Source: Cucumis sativus
Taxonomy: Eukaryota; Streptophyta; Magnoliopsida; Cucurbitales; Cucurbitaceae
DNA length: 64,000 nt
Reading direction: 5' to 3'
NCBI RefSeq assembly: GCF_000004075.3
Contig: NC_026659.2
Coordinates: 26,802,272 to 26,866,271, forward strand
The position numbers and the translations under genes are program-made. Below, piece by piece: positions 11,643-24,000 of the stretch. The notes under the pieces were generated by a model, which saw nothing but the letters and a program-made list of their open reading frames with translations, was not told the DNA's origin and searched no databases. Each line of letters begins with the position of its first letter. Positions within the stretch are counted from its first letter, which is position 1.

Positions 11643-13580
11643 ATGTCACGGAAGTTGGACAGTCCAGTTCAAACTCAAATGGCAGTTGCAGCACTCAAGA
11701 GCCCACTCAGCAGGGATTACCACTCGAAAAATGGAAGAGATGAAAAACTGCCTGTTGGAAGGAGACAAGTTTTTGTGCAAACTGATACGGGATGTGTCCT
11801 GGGAATGGAATTAGATCGTAATGACAATGCTCATACGGTGAAAAGGAGGTTGCAGCTTGCACTCAATATTCCCACGGAGGAGAGCTCGCTGACATTTGGG
11901 GATGTGATACTGAAGAATGATCTTAGTGCCATTCGAAATGATTCTCCTCTTCTGCTCACGAGAAATCTCTTGCACAGAAGTTCATCTACTCCATGTCTCT
12001 CACCCACTGGGAAGGATCTCCGGCTTAGAGACCAGAGTGGACCTATTGAGATATTGGGGCATTCAGAACGTTTTTCTGGCACAAAACGGCTGGTCAAAGA
12101 GATTGTGAAAGCTATCAAGTTGGGTGTTGATCCGATTCCTGTTCATAGTGGGCTTGGAGGTGCATACTATTTTAGGAATGGGAAAGGTGAAAGTGTGGCA
12201 ATTGTGAAGCCAACCGATGAAGAGCCTTTTGCACCAAATAATCCAAAAGGTTTTGTTGGAAAAGCTCTTGGACAACCTGGATTTAAACGTTCTGTACGTG
12301 TTGGTGAGACTGGATTCAGAGAGGTTGCAGCTTATCTTCTTGACTATGAGCATTTTGCAAACGTGCCTCCAACAGCCTTGGTGAAGATCACTCACTCAAT
12401 CTTCAATGTGAATGATTGGGTGAATGGTAACAAGTCTCAGGCTCACAAGAAGAAGTCAGTTAGTAAAATTGCTTCCTTCCAGCAATTCATTCCACATGAT
12501 TTTGATGCCAGTGATCATGGGACTTCTAGCTTCCCAGTCGCTGCTGTTCATCGTATAGGTATTCTAGATATTAGGATTTTTAATACGGATAGGCATGCTG
12601 GGAATCTCTTAGTTCGGAAACTTGATGGAATAGGAACGTTTGGACAAGTGGAGCTTATTCCTATAGATCATGGTCTTTGTTTGCCCGAGACATTAGAGGA
12701 TCCATACTTCGAGTGGATTCATTGGCCACAGGCATCAATCCCATTTTCTGATGATGAGCTCAAGTATATTGAAAATCTTGATCCAATCAAAGACTGCGAG
12801 ATGCTTAGGATGGAGCTACCCATGATTCGTGAAGCTTGCCTTCGGGTTTTGGTACTGTGTACAATTTTTCTGAAGGAAGCTGCTGCTTCTGGTCTCTGTC
12901 TTGCTGAAATTGGTGAGATGATGAGCAGAGAATTTCGTAGTGGAGAGGAGGAACCCAGTGAACTTGAGTTAGTATGTCTTGAGGCTAGGCAGATCATAGC
13001 AGAAAGGGAGTTCTCTTCTCCCACCTCTGAATGGAGCAATGAGGAATTCCAGTTTGATTTAGACTGTGAGGATGGAGAATTAGATTATAGCTCAGGTATG
13101 GCGGCGGATCAGTGTTTAGGCTGGTCACATTACCAGTTTGGTGGACTTGGAAGCCTGCATGGACGTAATCCACTCTCGAAATTGGAGGAAAGCATTGAAG
13201 AGGAGGGCGAAGATAGTGGAGGGGAGGAGCAAGGAGAAACAGCTTCCTTTCTTCCTTCTGAACCCGTTTCTGTCGTGTCAAAGCTTTCTATGTCTCTCAA
13301 GAATACCATACTGGGTGATAAGAATCAGAAAAACCAAAAGTACCAGGTCACAAAACCTGAATATGGATATATTACCAACACATCTGCAGGGCACAGGAGT
13401 GCAAATGAGCAGTTTCCTCCAAGTGTTAGCTTTGTTAAGCTCGGGGATATGAACGAGGAAGAGTGGTCAATTTTTCTGGATAAATTCCCCGAGTTGCTCC
13501 GTCCAGCATTTGCCAAACGCAAATCTGCTGTGCTCGGGCAGAGGCAGAGGCAGAGGCTTGGTACTTCTTGCCAGTTTTGA
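11643..13580 (+). CDS. PI4KG: Phosphatidylinositol 4-kinase gamma (type II, one ubiquitin-like domain)
   Basis: This single coding exon of 645 codons encodes a plant type II PI4-kinase-like enzyme. Residues about 39-105 form a ubiquitin-like domain (RRQVFVQTDTG to LLLTRNLL). Residues about 150-430 form the PI3/4-kinase-type catalytic domain. It has a Gly-rich lysine segment (VAIVKPTDEEP), the catalytic loop LDIRIFNTDRHAGN near residue 310 and the metal-binding IPIDHG near 338. The tail is acidic and low in complexity (EEEGEDSGGEEQGE). The N-terminal motif MSRKLDSPVQTQMAVA and the single ubiquitin-like domain fit the PI4KG5/6/7 subgroup. Family members phosphorylate proteins in the ubiquitin pathway, and lipid kinase activity is not shown for all of them. 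The ATG is chosen because it begins this conserved N-terminus. A polyadenylation-like AATAAA lies at 13870-13875. Confidence 0.93.
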   Translation: MSRKLDSPVQTQMAVAALKSPLSRDYHSKNGRDEKLPVGRRQVFVQTDTGCVLGMELDRNDNAHTVKRRLQLALNIPTEESSLTFGDVILKNDLSAIRNDSPLLLTRNLLHRSSSTPCLSPTGKDLRLRDQSGPIEILGHSERFSGTKRLVKEIVKAIKLGVDPIPVHSGLGGAYYFRNGKGESVAIVKPTDEEPFAPNNPKGFVGKALGQPGFKRSVRVGETGFREVAAYLLDYEHFANVPPTALVKITHSIFNVNDWVNGNKSQAHKKKSVSKIASFQQFIPHDFDASDHGTSSFPVAAVHRIGILDIRIFNTDRHAGNLLVRKLDGIGTFGQVELIPIDHGLCLPETLEDPYFEWIHWPQASIPFSDDELKYIENLDPIKDCEMLRMELPMIREACLRVLVLCTIFLKEAAASGLCLAEIGEMMSREFRSGEEEPSELELVCLEARQIIAEREFSSPTSEWSNEEFQFDLDCEDGELDYSSGMAADQCLGWSHYQFGGLGSLHGRNPLSKLEESIEEEGEDSGGEEQGETASFLPSEPVSVVSKLSMSLKNTILGDKNQKNQKYQVTKPEYGYITNTSAGHRSANEQFPPSVSFVKLGDMNEEEWSIFLDKFPELLRPAFAKRKSAVLGQRQRQRLGTSCQF

Positions 13581-16500
13581 GATGATGAGGTTCAGTTCAG
13601 TGTGTTGCTGTGATAGAGCATTATAGATATTATATAATAGCATTAGAATTATGGAAGTGATCGACGACTCAGTATTAGGATTGGCTTTGCATTGTGGGTT
13701 TTAATCCTCGAGACAATAGGGCTCATAGTTGGAGCTCGGTTTGAGGAACTTGCTGTATATATTCTTCTCATCAGCTAAGTGAGACCGGCTGAGTAGAATT
13801 TGTTTGTATTCCTTGGTATTTCCCTACCCTTCTTCTCCTTCTCCTTTGACTTGTGAAACTTGTTTCATAAATAAATTGTATGCAACTTAAAACCCTAAAA
13901 AAGAGAGGTGCAATGTAAATAGGGTACTTTATGTTCTGTACCTGCTTTAACTTTATTCTTATATTCTTTTACTTCAGCAAAGATGCAGTTTACCAATATG
14001 ATATATGATGCCATACTTCTTTTTGTTGACTCCTTATTCTTGTAGACTTCATCATTATGTTTAGTTTGGAGAATAATTTGGCTACTTTTGTGGAGGAATT
14101 TTCGAACAATTAGAATTAAGCTACTTTAGTTACTTTAAATATATTTGTTGGCATGCTTCTATATAAATAGTTGATCATCTCAGGATTTTGATTGTATTGC
14201 TTCACCTTTCCTTTGAGAACAGTTGGCTGCCGTCCATAGACTGCTTTTCTGATCTCTTTCATGCCGCCATGTCGGTTTTTTTCTCTTTTCATTTTTCTCA
14301 GTAATGCTCAGCCCTTTGAACCTGTATAATCCGACAAGGACAGGAGTCATGTTCTCTGTTGTATTAAGTATTAATTATTGAGAAAAAAATATGATTAAAG
14401 CCACTCTTCGGTGCATAAAAAGAAGAAACAAAGAAGTATCGCCATGATCATTAAAGAAATATCATTGATCATTTTGGGCCCCATGGATGAGTGATTAGGT
14501 TCGAGTTGATTTGAAATTCATCTAAGTGGTGGATCTGCACCAAAACTTTATTATTTTCTTCCTTTTTCATTGTTTAGCTCATTCCTTTTTTGACATTTTC
14601 TTCCTTCTTGTGCCAACTGGTCGAAGATGGAATCAATTAATATTAGTTTTTTATTCGAATTACTTAGATTTTAGTCTCAATAAATGATGATCATTTACTT
14701 AAGAATTAATTTACATTCAAATTTTGTAGAGTCGAGTTATATAAGTTGTCTTATGAAATTAGTTTGGATGCATGTGTTACTTATTCGAACACTCGTACTC
14801 GTATTCATAGATGTGAAGAAAAAATAAAATTATTTGACAAGTGCTATCTAACAAATTTCAGGCATTACTTACCCATCAAAAGGCTTAGGTTAAAGTTTGG
14901 TGTGTGGATATGTGATTCCAACAGTCACTATTACTTGGAGAAACCTAACCATCAGCGGGATAAAAGATGAAATTAATCAAGAAGTTAGGTTGAAAAATGG
15001 TGGAAGGGAAAGAAAAAGTGTGGATAGAGATTGTAGCAGGTGAAAGAAGAGATGAGGTGGAGAGGCTAAGTTCTCTGATTTGACCTGTTTTTGTTTTTTT
15101 TATTTTTTGGCCACATGTCTTTTCAGTAGGGGTCCTGTTTTATACTTTGGATGGTTTATAATCCAAGGTAAAATGATTCATTAATTGAGCCAGAGGAAAA
15201 AGATGGAGACAATTGTGGGGCTTCACACCCATCTGCCTGTTTTCCTTTGAGAGAAGTTTAAGCAATCTTATATTTAAACAGAGTGTTGTAAGTTTTCTTT
15301 ATAATTCTGGAGAATCATATATGAAAAGAAATTTGAATATTTTAGCACCTAAATATTGGGAGATATTTGTTTAACTTCTCAAGTATTTCATTTCGAAGAA
15401 AAAGTTATTTAACAAAGAACCGAAATATTTGACGACCATGTTTTTTGAAAAATATTTTTTCATCTACTCAATCTAAATGTTCATAACCATTGAAGAAAGA
15501 TCGAGTCTGGTTAAGAAAAGAAGTTGGATGAATTTGATGGAGTTGCCACTTAAAAGTGTTGAGAATTTGAATTTATGGTAAAAAGAAAATCTCAAAAGTA
15601 TAATATGACAAATCATCTTATCGATCTATGCATTATTATATTCTCTTGAATTAAGATAAGAACTCAAACCATGTCAAATCATAGTCTAAATGTATATTAA
15701 GTGGGTCATCGATGATGACTTTTGTTGATGTGTGATTTGCGTAAGGTATCTTATTAGCCTATATTAAATTGTCCTCTAAAATGGTTATTGTTCTGGTATG
15801 GTGCTTGCTCAACATATTTTAAAGTTTAAGTTTTTAACGAGTTGAGGTATTGTTAGTAGGGTTGCGTTTCTTTTAAGTTAAGTGTGACTCCTCTACTTAT
15901 GCAAATTTTCTAAAATTTGTTGTGGAGATTGTATGAAAGCTCTCTTGTGTCAATGGAGAGTAGCTAGGTAGGGTTAGTCTAGCAACGTGGCACCCTTCTC
16001 GGTTTCATCTAATGTGCTTGGCCTTCAGCACCCCACTTCCACGATTGTTGAGAATCTTGATTTCCCTTTTTGGACTTGTGGGCTATAGTTTATGGGCATC
16101 AAGTTATTAACTCATAACAACCTTGAAAAATAGTTGGAACACAAATCATTGTTAAGGCAAAACTATCTTTAGCTTTGACTCAACAAATATAGTAAAAATG
16201 GAACCAAGATCATATCGTCATTGTTAAGCTCAATTGACATTTCTGAAAGTGAGGGACAATATAATGAGGTTGTATATCATTACATATTTGGTCCTTTTAA
16301 ACTGCATCTAGACTAAAATTTTCTATTGTCATATATGCTTTGATTGATTTTAGTTGAATTAAGTTTTGTATGAACTAACCACATTTTAAGTTCTCTCTAT
16401 CGTAGACAATGAGAGTTTGCTTAGATAATATGAGAAAGCATATAGATAAGCAATTTTGAATCAGTTGATTTCATTTAGTGTGGTTATATCTTGAAACAGT

Positions 16501-16899
16501 AGTAAGATGAAACTCAAGAGATCCATGTTATACATCTAGAATAATTATTTTCTTATATATTAGAAGCATAATGTGAGGACTTTAAAACACCCCTTAATAA
16601 AATATTGAACAAATAAAATACACCATTCTCATTCTCCACCAGCTCCAACTTGTCGAATACCTTTACGCCACAACTGTTGTAATGGTGAGCTCTGCATTTG
16701 TTGATGATATGAACTGATCAATTCTCAAGGCTTTAATTTCAGTGGCAGAATTGGCCATTCTAGCAGAAACTGATAAATAAAGAGTTGATAAATTCCATCT
16801 TGGTTCTTTTCTCTTTCTCTATATATAATTATTCATATTTTTTAACTTAATGCTCACAAAATAACCACAACATTAAAGGGAAATTAGGAAAGCTTGTTT
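13581..16899. other. Intergenic region between PI4K and the glycosylase
   Basis: The first 300 bases are the PI4K 3' UTR. The rest, about 3 kb, is AT-rich and holds no credible gene on either strand. The last 300 bases probably include the 3' UTR of the minus-strand glycosylase. Confidence 0.5.
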
Positions 16900-18442
16900 T
16901 CAGATATGTCTCCATGGTCTTTCTGCAAGATTCACACATTCACCATGTCGAAAACAATCGATAAGATGATCGATTGTCAACCCAGCCGCTTGCATGAATG
17001 AATAAACAATCACTGGCCCAACAAACCGAAAACCACGCTTCACCATGTCCTTGCTAATGGCTTCTGCTTTAGGACTTCTCAAGGGAACATTTCTTGGATG
17101 TCTAAATCTGTTTATTGTAGGTTTGAAGTTCACATAGCTCCACATATAGTTACTGAATGATCCAAAATCTCTAGCTATCTGCAGTTGAATTAAAAACCAG
17201 TAATTCTGATTAATAATGCAATCTATGAAACAACTTGTTAAAAACTCAGTTGATCTAGGCTTGCCTTCAATATGCATTTGGCATTGTCAACTATGCACCT
17301 CACTCTGCTTTCCACCAGCATAATGGCCTTGTCAGATGCTACATCTGTTATCTCTTTCTCCCCCATGTTGGCAACAACACTTGGCTCAAATCCAGCAAAA
17401 GCTTCCCTTTTACCAACCAAATGTGCATGTATATTTATCATGGGATTGAAATTTAACTCAAGTACATAAAGGGTGTGTTACTGGCAGAGTAATATTACCT
17501 GAATAGTTCCCTTCTTTTCACAATTTCAGTCCAGTTGTAGTCCATTAACATCCCAGATAGTGCGAGTAGCTCGAAAAGTCGGCTGAACATTTTTTTTTTT
17601 TTCCAAAGTTAACTACATATCTATTAATTGAATTGACATGTAAAGTAAACAAAAAGTTACATAGACAACCTACTTGTCATCGTACACTGGAACGCCCCAA
17701 CACTCGTCGTGAAAAGATACATAGGCTTTATCTATGTCAATTACATTAAGAGAAAAACATCAGTAAAGTCATGAAGTAGTCTAGCATGTGGGGAACGTAT
17801 TCTATAGAGGAAAACTACTTTTTCTTTCTTTTCCAATAAGATATAGTGTTTCTTAATCCATATCAGAACTATTATTATTAGAAGTCACAATCTCATTATA
17901 TGAAGAAATATGACAGTGTTAGCAACTGTTGTTCTAAGTTGATGACATTATTTATCACATCAATAATATGAACTTTCAAACAAACGTTATTTAGTATCTA
18001 ACTTATTTTTTTTATTTAATGTTATATTATCACTTGCTAGGAAGCATTTCAACTGTGTAAGCATACGCATAATCTTACCACTAGTATGAGTGATCCAGTT
18101 GCACCGTCTCAATTCTCCATCACTAAGTTCTTGACTTTGCTGTTGAATACTTTTAGGCAATGGGACTTCTCTTCTTTCAGGAGGCGGCGTAATAAGGCGA
18201 ATTGCGTATGAAATTTTCTGATCTAGTTGGATCGAGGAGTCCGTAAGAGAAGAGTCATTTGAGTTTTGAGACAAAGACAATGACATTGAAGATAAAGATA
18301 GCGAAGAAGTGGTTCTTTGTAACCCAATTGGGTAAATCTTCTTAAGGTGTTTGGACAAAATGTTTTGGCTTGTCCTATCTTTCTCTTTAGGACATGCTTG
18401 CCTCTCCAAAATATGTCTTCTAACAGTGGCTTTTGATGACAT
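16900..18442 (-). CDS. DNA-3-methyladenine glycosylase I (TAG family)
   Basis: This enzyme removes 3-methyladenine from alkylated DNA as the first step of base excision repair. Five exons on the minus strand give 308 aa: 18442-18079, 17731-17674, 17582-17499, 17406-17265 and 17178-16900. The first 105 residues are a Ser-rich plant-type extension. The TAG core starts at RRCNW. The four zinc-site residues of the bacterial family are all present: Cys114, His129 (in VSFHDECWG), His287 and Cys291 (in DHLIDCF). The segment NAKCILK joins directly to IARDFGSFSNYMW across an intron that starts with GC (GAAG|GCAAG). The gene runs away from RPOTm, with about 2.4 kb between the two starts. Confidence 0.92.
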
Positions 18443-20886
18443 ATTGGAGAAAAATAAAAAAAGATAAGGTTTAATGAGACAATTTGATACAAAAGTGGAT
18501 TGAGATTATAAAGGTTTGTGGGAGAATGAGAAAGTGTTGGGTGAAGAATTAATATTTGAGTTGGCTTACCATATTTCCCACACTTACCATACTTAGTTGG
18601 TGAAATGTGAGTTTCAACATTATGGATCACCATATATGCTACTTAGTTTTCAAGCAAAAACTATATAAGAACTTTATTACATACTTAGGACTAATATCTT
18701 CTATAAAAGACATAGTTTCACTTTTCTTCACTGAAAATTTCCTTAAATGTATGACCAAATTACCACAAACAACTAAATCAAAATTCATTTTCTACAAGGG
18801 TTTAGATTTTTGGTGTTTAGGACAGTATCAAAACTCATTGAAAATGGTAATACCCAAAGCATAAAGAATAAAAAAAGAAGTTAAAAATGGCAGTAATCAT
18901 CTTTTAGTTGTACTGTTTGTCTCAAAGCAAGTGTAAATGGGGCCTATTCAAGCAATGACATTCTTAGTTCCTACTCCTTTACCTTAAAGTTTTGAGGCAA
19001 ACCCATTGCCTGCATAGATTAAGAAATGTCATCCATCACTCTTTACAGGCCTTCTTCTTTTCCATTACACACACACACATGTATGTATGTATGCATTACA
19101 TATGCTTTTGGTGTTTCATATGTTTCACCTTCCACTCTATACATTCAATACATACTTATGAATTTTGCCAAATTACGATACAAAATAATTTGGAATAAAT
19201 GAGATATATAACCATACTATAGTTGAACAAATGACAGAAGACTTGGTTTATAGTTTCTTTTTTCGAGTGTCCTATAAGTTGTTTTTGTTGAACCATGAGT
19301 TAGATTTAAAATCTTTCTTTCAATGTTTTAAAGTATATTTTTAGATATTTAGAATGTCATTTCAGATATATTTTTAGTAGGGATGGATTCATCTTAAGTT
19401 TGGCTTCATTGTAAATTAATTTGTTGGTCTAGTGGAAAAATATGAAGCTTCTCACTTGTTCCTAATATTTTTTTTCTTTTTCGTTTCCAATGTGTTCAAA
19501 CTTATCTTCTCCCATAATGTAAAGTTCTAAATTTGCTATTAACTTTAATTAGGTTTCCGCCTTTGCCTCCTTTAATGATTGATTGTCGCGTTATATGTTG
19601 TAATCTTACCTTCAAATTATTAAATAACAAAATATTAAAACTATTTACGAAATATAAACAAAATTCATCAAACTTTCTATAGCCCATACAATCTTTTTCT
19701 CAATATTTTTAAATAGTTTCATTTGTTGCATTATTAATAAACCTAAAATCTTAGGTTCATTTTGTCGTTTTTTACGATTCCTTTCTTTTTTTTTTCAAGA
19801 ATATATCTATCTTTATATTCTATAAATCTATAAAAACCTATATATCTACCTATATACCATATAATTTCCTTATTTTGTTTTTTTTTCTCTCTATATCATA
19901 TGCCCACCTTCCTCCCCAATCTTATGGCGAACAATAAATGTATTTAATGTCTACAAGTAAAATGATTAATGCAATATATTTTTTCAATCCTTACGTAAGG
20001 TAAGCATATTAATCTAAAGTTTTTCTCCTCTCTTTTCATAGTTATTGAAGTTAAGCAAATGATAATATATATCTTAGATGTTTTCATCATAATAAAAGCC
20101 AACATTTTATTTAAATTAAGGTTTGAAATTTTAAAAAATTAATATCAATGCAAAGATTTTAAGCAAATCATCCAATAACCAATAGGTAATTATTATAAAA
20201 ATAAAGAGGTCACAACTTTTTTTAAAAAAAATTTAAATTAAGAAAATAATGAAAAAAAATTTCTATGCTTGCCTTTCCATATATTTCATAATTCGAAAAA
20301 AAAAAATGAGGAAATCAAATATAGTATACAAATTTGAATAGATGTTCATAAATAAAAATCATTAAAATACAAAATTTACATTACTTTAGTTAAATCTCAT
20401 AACTTCTTATTACTATTACATTGCATATTCAACCATATATACATTAAAATATTTTTGAAGAAAAACAAGCTCTCTAAGTAAAAAAAAAAAAAAAAAAAAC
20501 CCAATTAAATTCATAAGAGTGATAAACAAATTATACAAATTTAAAAGTGGTTTTTATCATTGGATTCTTGTTTTGATTTGAAGCACTTTGATCAAATATG
20601 TATAAAATCAAATTTTCTTCAAATTTGACAAAATACTTACGAGATTATATTTCAAATCCTAATTTTACAAAATTTGGGCCAAAATTGATCGAAAGCCCGT
20701 TATGGGTAAAGCCCATGAGGCCCAATACGACGAGCGGATTAGCAGGACAATGAGGGGAACGAGATGGGTCGAGTTTTGAGAGCGCTTGAAGAACGGGTGA
20801 AGGAAGGGAGACGTAGGTTTAAGGAGGGTTTAATGGCCGCCTCTCTGATTCTCTTCTCCATTCTCTCACCACTTAGAAAAATTTAA
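18443..20886. other. Intergenic region between two divergent genes
   Basis: Shared upstream region of the glycosylase (left) and RPOTm (right). It is AT-rich, with an (AC)n/(TGTA)n run near 19068-19093 and a long A-run near 20479-20499. No gene was seen. Confidence 0.5.
20675..20724 (+). promoter_or_regulatory. Site II (TGGGCC/T) cluster upstream of RPOTm
   Basis: TGGGCC lies at 20675-20680, and the reverse-strand forms AGCCCA and GGCCCA lie at 20710-20715 and 20719-20724. Site II elements are bound by TCP factors and are enriched upstream of nuclear genes for organelle and ribosomal proteins. The cluster is about 360 bases before the RPOTm start codon, a fitting place for its promoter. Confidence 0.6.
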
Positions 20887-21078
20887 CCTCCTTCCCTCTC
20901 TTCTCGCTTTGAGTTCTTCGTCTTCAACCTTGTTTGCTCATTTTCTCACTTCCCCAAACTATTTCGGAGAAACAACATATGTTTACCACCAAATTGTTAT
21001 CTTCTTCTTATCCATCAACTGCCTTTTGAATTGCTTGAACACGTCGTTTCAGGAATTGGGGTTCTCTGGTACAAAACA

Positions 21079-24000
21079 ATGTGGAGAAACGTTTTCAAAA
21101 CAGCTGCTTCAAGGAAAGCTAAATTATTCTCCGAGTTCTCTTCTTCTACCTCAAGAAAAGTTACTGAAGACCATATCTTTCTCGACCAAATTAGATCTTC
21201 CAGGTCGCTAGAAACCTTGAACACTTGTTGCCAATCAGGGGGCTCTAGTAGAATCATCTTTCTCCATCCCCAAAAAGTTGGATTTACGAACTCCAATTTC
21301 CCACATTCAAGCAATCCCGTGCCGTTTTATGGGGTTCTATACCATGCTAAAGGCTACGCTACTGCTGCAGAGGCAGCCATTTTCGAAGGGGATTTATCGG
21401 GCTCCGAAGAAATTCAGGAAATAATGGAGGGGCTAAACAAACAAGACAAGGTGGAGCTTCACTTTAAGCAGCCTAAGGGGATGGTCGATGGAAACCGGGA
21501 TACGAAGTACGATATGCTACGGAAGAGACAGATAAAGATAGAGACAGAGGCATGGGAAGAGGCTGCTAAAGAATACCAAGATCTTATAGCGGATATATGT
21601 GAGCAGAAGCTGGCGCCCAATTTACCTTACATGAAGTCTTTATTTCTTGGCTGGTTCCAACCCTTGCGTGATGCAATTGTTGCAGAACAAGAATCAGTCA
21701 AGTTTAAAAGGAGCAGTCCGAGTCACGCTCTTTATTTCCATCTTCTACCGGCAGATATGATGGCAGTGATTACAATGCACAAGTTAATGGGGTTGCTGAT
21801 GAGTGATATTGAAGGAGGCGGTTCTGTCAGGGTAACTCAGGCTGCTTCTGGTATAGGAGAAGCAATTGAAAATGAGGTTGGTTGGTTTAAATTTCTTATT
21901 TGATTGTCAACATAATTGTATTTGGTTTAATTTTCTAATTGATAATAAGTCTGTCGGAGATCATATTGAAAAACTAGGCATGGGTTACTTTTGGCATGAA
22001 AATTATGTTTAATCTAATACTTCTCTTGCTTTCTTTTCTCATTTTTCTTTTCTTTTCTTAACTACAAGTTTGTAATCCCTTGCCTTTGCCTGATCCTGAT
22101 CCCCTGCAAGTTAGCAGTTTATTGCTAGTGCAATACTAAAATTTTGTCTTGCCATGTACTTCTTTCTTTGTGATTTGAGGTTCCAATTTTCATAACCCAC
22201 TAATGAGACACGATGGTGCAATGTACAATGTGAAAATTTCTGCTGCATCTCTCTGCCCTTCACCCGCTTAGTTATTTTTCTTTCAAATTTTCTCTCGTTT
22301 ATATAATATGTAAGAGACACGTTGCCCGATGATGGAATACTCTGATTAGAGCGGTTAGTAACGATCTTTATTACAAGCCTTTGCCATTAACCAACTCACA
22401 CATGATTTCTCTCTCTCTCTCTCTATCAATATGGTTCTGATATGTAAGAGACACGTCCTTGTTTGGTCATCAGCATCTGAACGCTAGTTGGTATTTTTCG
22501 TGGAACGCTAGTTGGTATTTTTCTGGAACGCTATCAAGTTATTTGAAACATTTATATGAATGATTTTCCTTTCTACAAAACAGGTCAGAATACGAAATTT
22601 CTTTGAGAAGACGAAGAAACAACCGGAGCAACTAGCCGAAGGTCATGATAAATTGAGGAAAAAACTCACCAAGCTGATGAAACAACAGAAGTTGCAGAAA
22701 GTGAATTTTATAGTAAAAAACCATGATGATTCAAAGCCTTGGGGCACGGATGCTCATGTGAAGGTTTTTTTTTTTCATTTTCTGTCCATTGTCTCGATTG
22801 AAAGTAAAACATCAATTATTTTGTCTACTTGCTGTGAATGACGGTAGATATGCAGGTATACGTATTGACAACGAGAAACTATTTAATTCTGGTTCCTATT
22901 ACCTTACAGGTTGGTTGCCGTCTGATTCAGTTGTTGATAGAAACAGCCTATATTCAACCTCCAGTTGATCAAATAGGAGATGCTCCACCTGATCTTCGCC
23001 CTGCCTTTGTCCATTCTCTTAAAACCTCCTTGAAAGAATCACAGTTAACAAGCTTTCTGCTTTCTTGATTTATTTTTCATATTCTATCTCACTTCAAATT
23101 TTCTACATGTTCTTTCTATGTTTCGATATAAGTATTACTACTGCTACTACTAATTGTCAATATTTGGTTTCTTCTTGTAGGAGACTTGGCAAGAGATATG
23201 GTGTTATTGAATGCGATCCACTCGTTTATCGAGGCATGGTGAAAACTGTAAGTAGAATCATATACCGTAGATTTGGTTGCATTTCTGAAAATAGTTCTCA
23301 GACATTGTTATGGTTGTCTGATTCCATATAGTTCTGCTAGACTCTCTCTCAAAATTACTCACTTTATGTCTTGGATTAGTGATTTTCTTCTGTTTTTTCT
23401 CAGGCTGGGCACATGATCATTCCGTATATGCCTATGCTGGTGCCTCCTCGTAAGTGGACAGGGTGGGTAACTCTACATTTGAAGCTATTTCAATAATTCC
23501 TAATAGTTTGAGAGTGACAACGTCGTTTCATTTTATATACATCCTTTGTTGGAGAGTAAAGATTTGAATGATGCGACATGCGTGTTCTTTGAAGCTTCAG
23601 TTTCATTGGTCATATTCTAGTTCTGTTTGGTATTTGATATATGCTAATCTGGTGTAGGTATGACCAAGGGGCACACTTTTTCCTACCATCATATGTTATG
23701 CGAATACGTGGGGCAAGACAGCAACGTGAAGCAGTTAAAAGGGCTTCAAAGAAGCAACTAGGGCCGGTTTTTAAGGTTTGAGTTGGTTTGCTATCCTAGT
23801 TTAATGATTTTTTTACATACCTTTGATTTTTTGTAAACTCTTTCCCATGTACCATGTTGAAACATTAATATCTCTAGGGACGATTATAAGTATTTGCACT
23901 TTATCGAAGAAGTTTTTTTCTTTGATTTCATGTTTAATGGCGTTTGCCTTTGACGTTGTGATGCCATCAGAAGGAGCTTTTAAGAGTTGGCCCTTAGGAA

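Noticed and set aside
18223..18633. Minus-strand frame of 136 codons overlapping the glycosylase exon 1
   Set aside because: Shadow of the real frame, which carries the conserved TAG sequence.
20909..21211. Frame of 100 codons starting at TTG before RPOTm, with a Ser-rich start like a transit peptide
   Set aside because: It is out of frame with RPOTm, starts at TTG and overlaps the true N-terminus in another frame.
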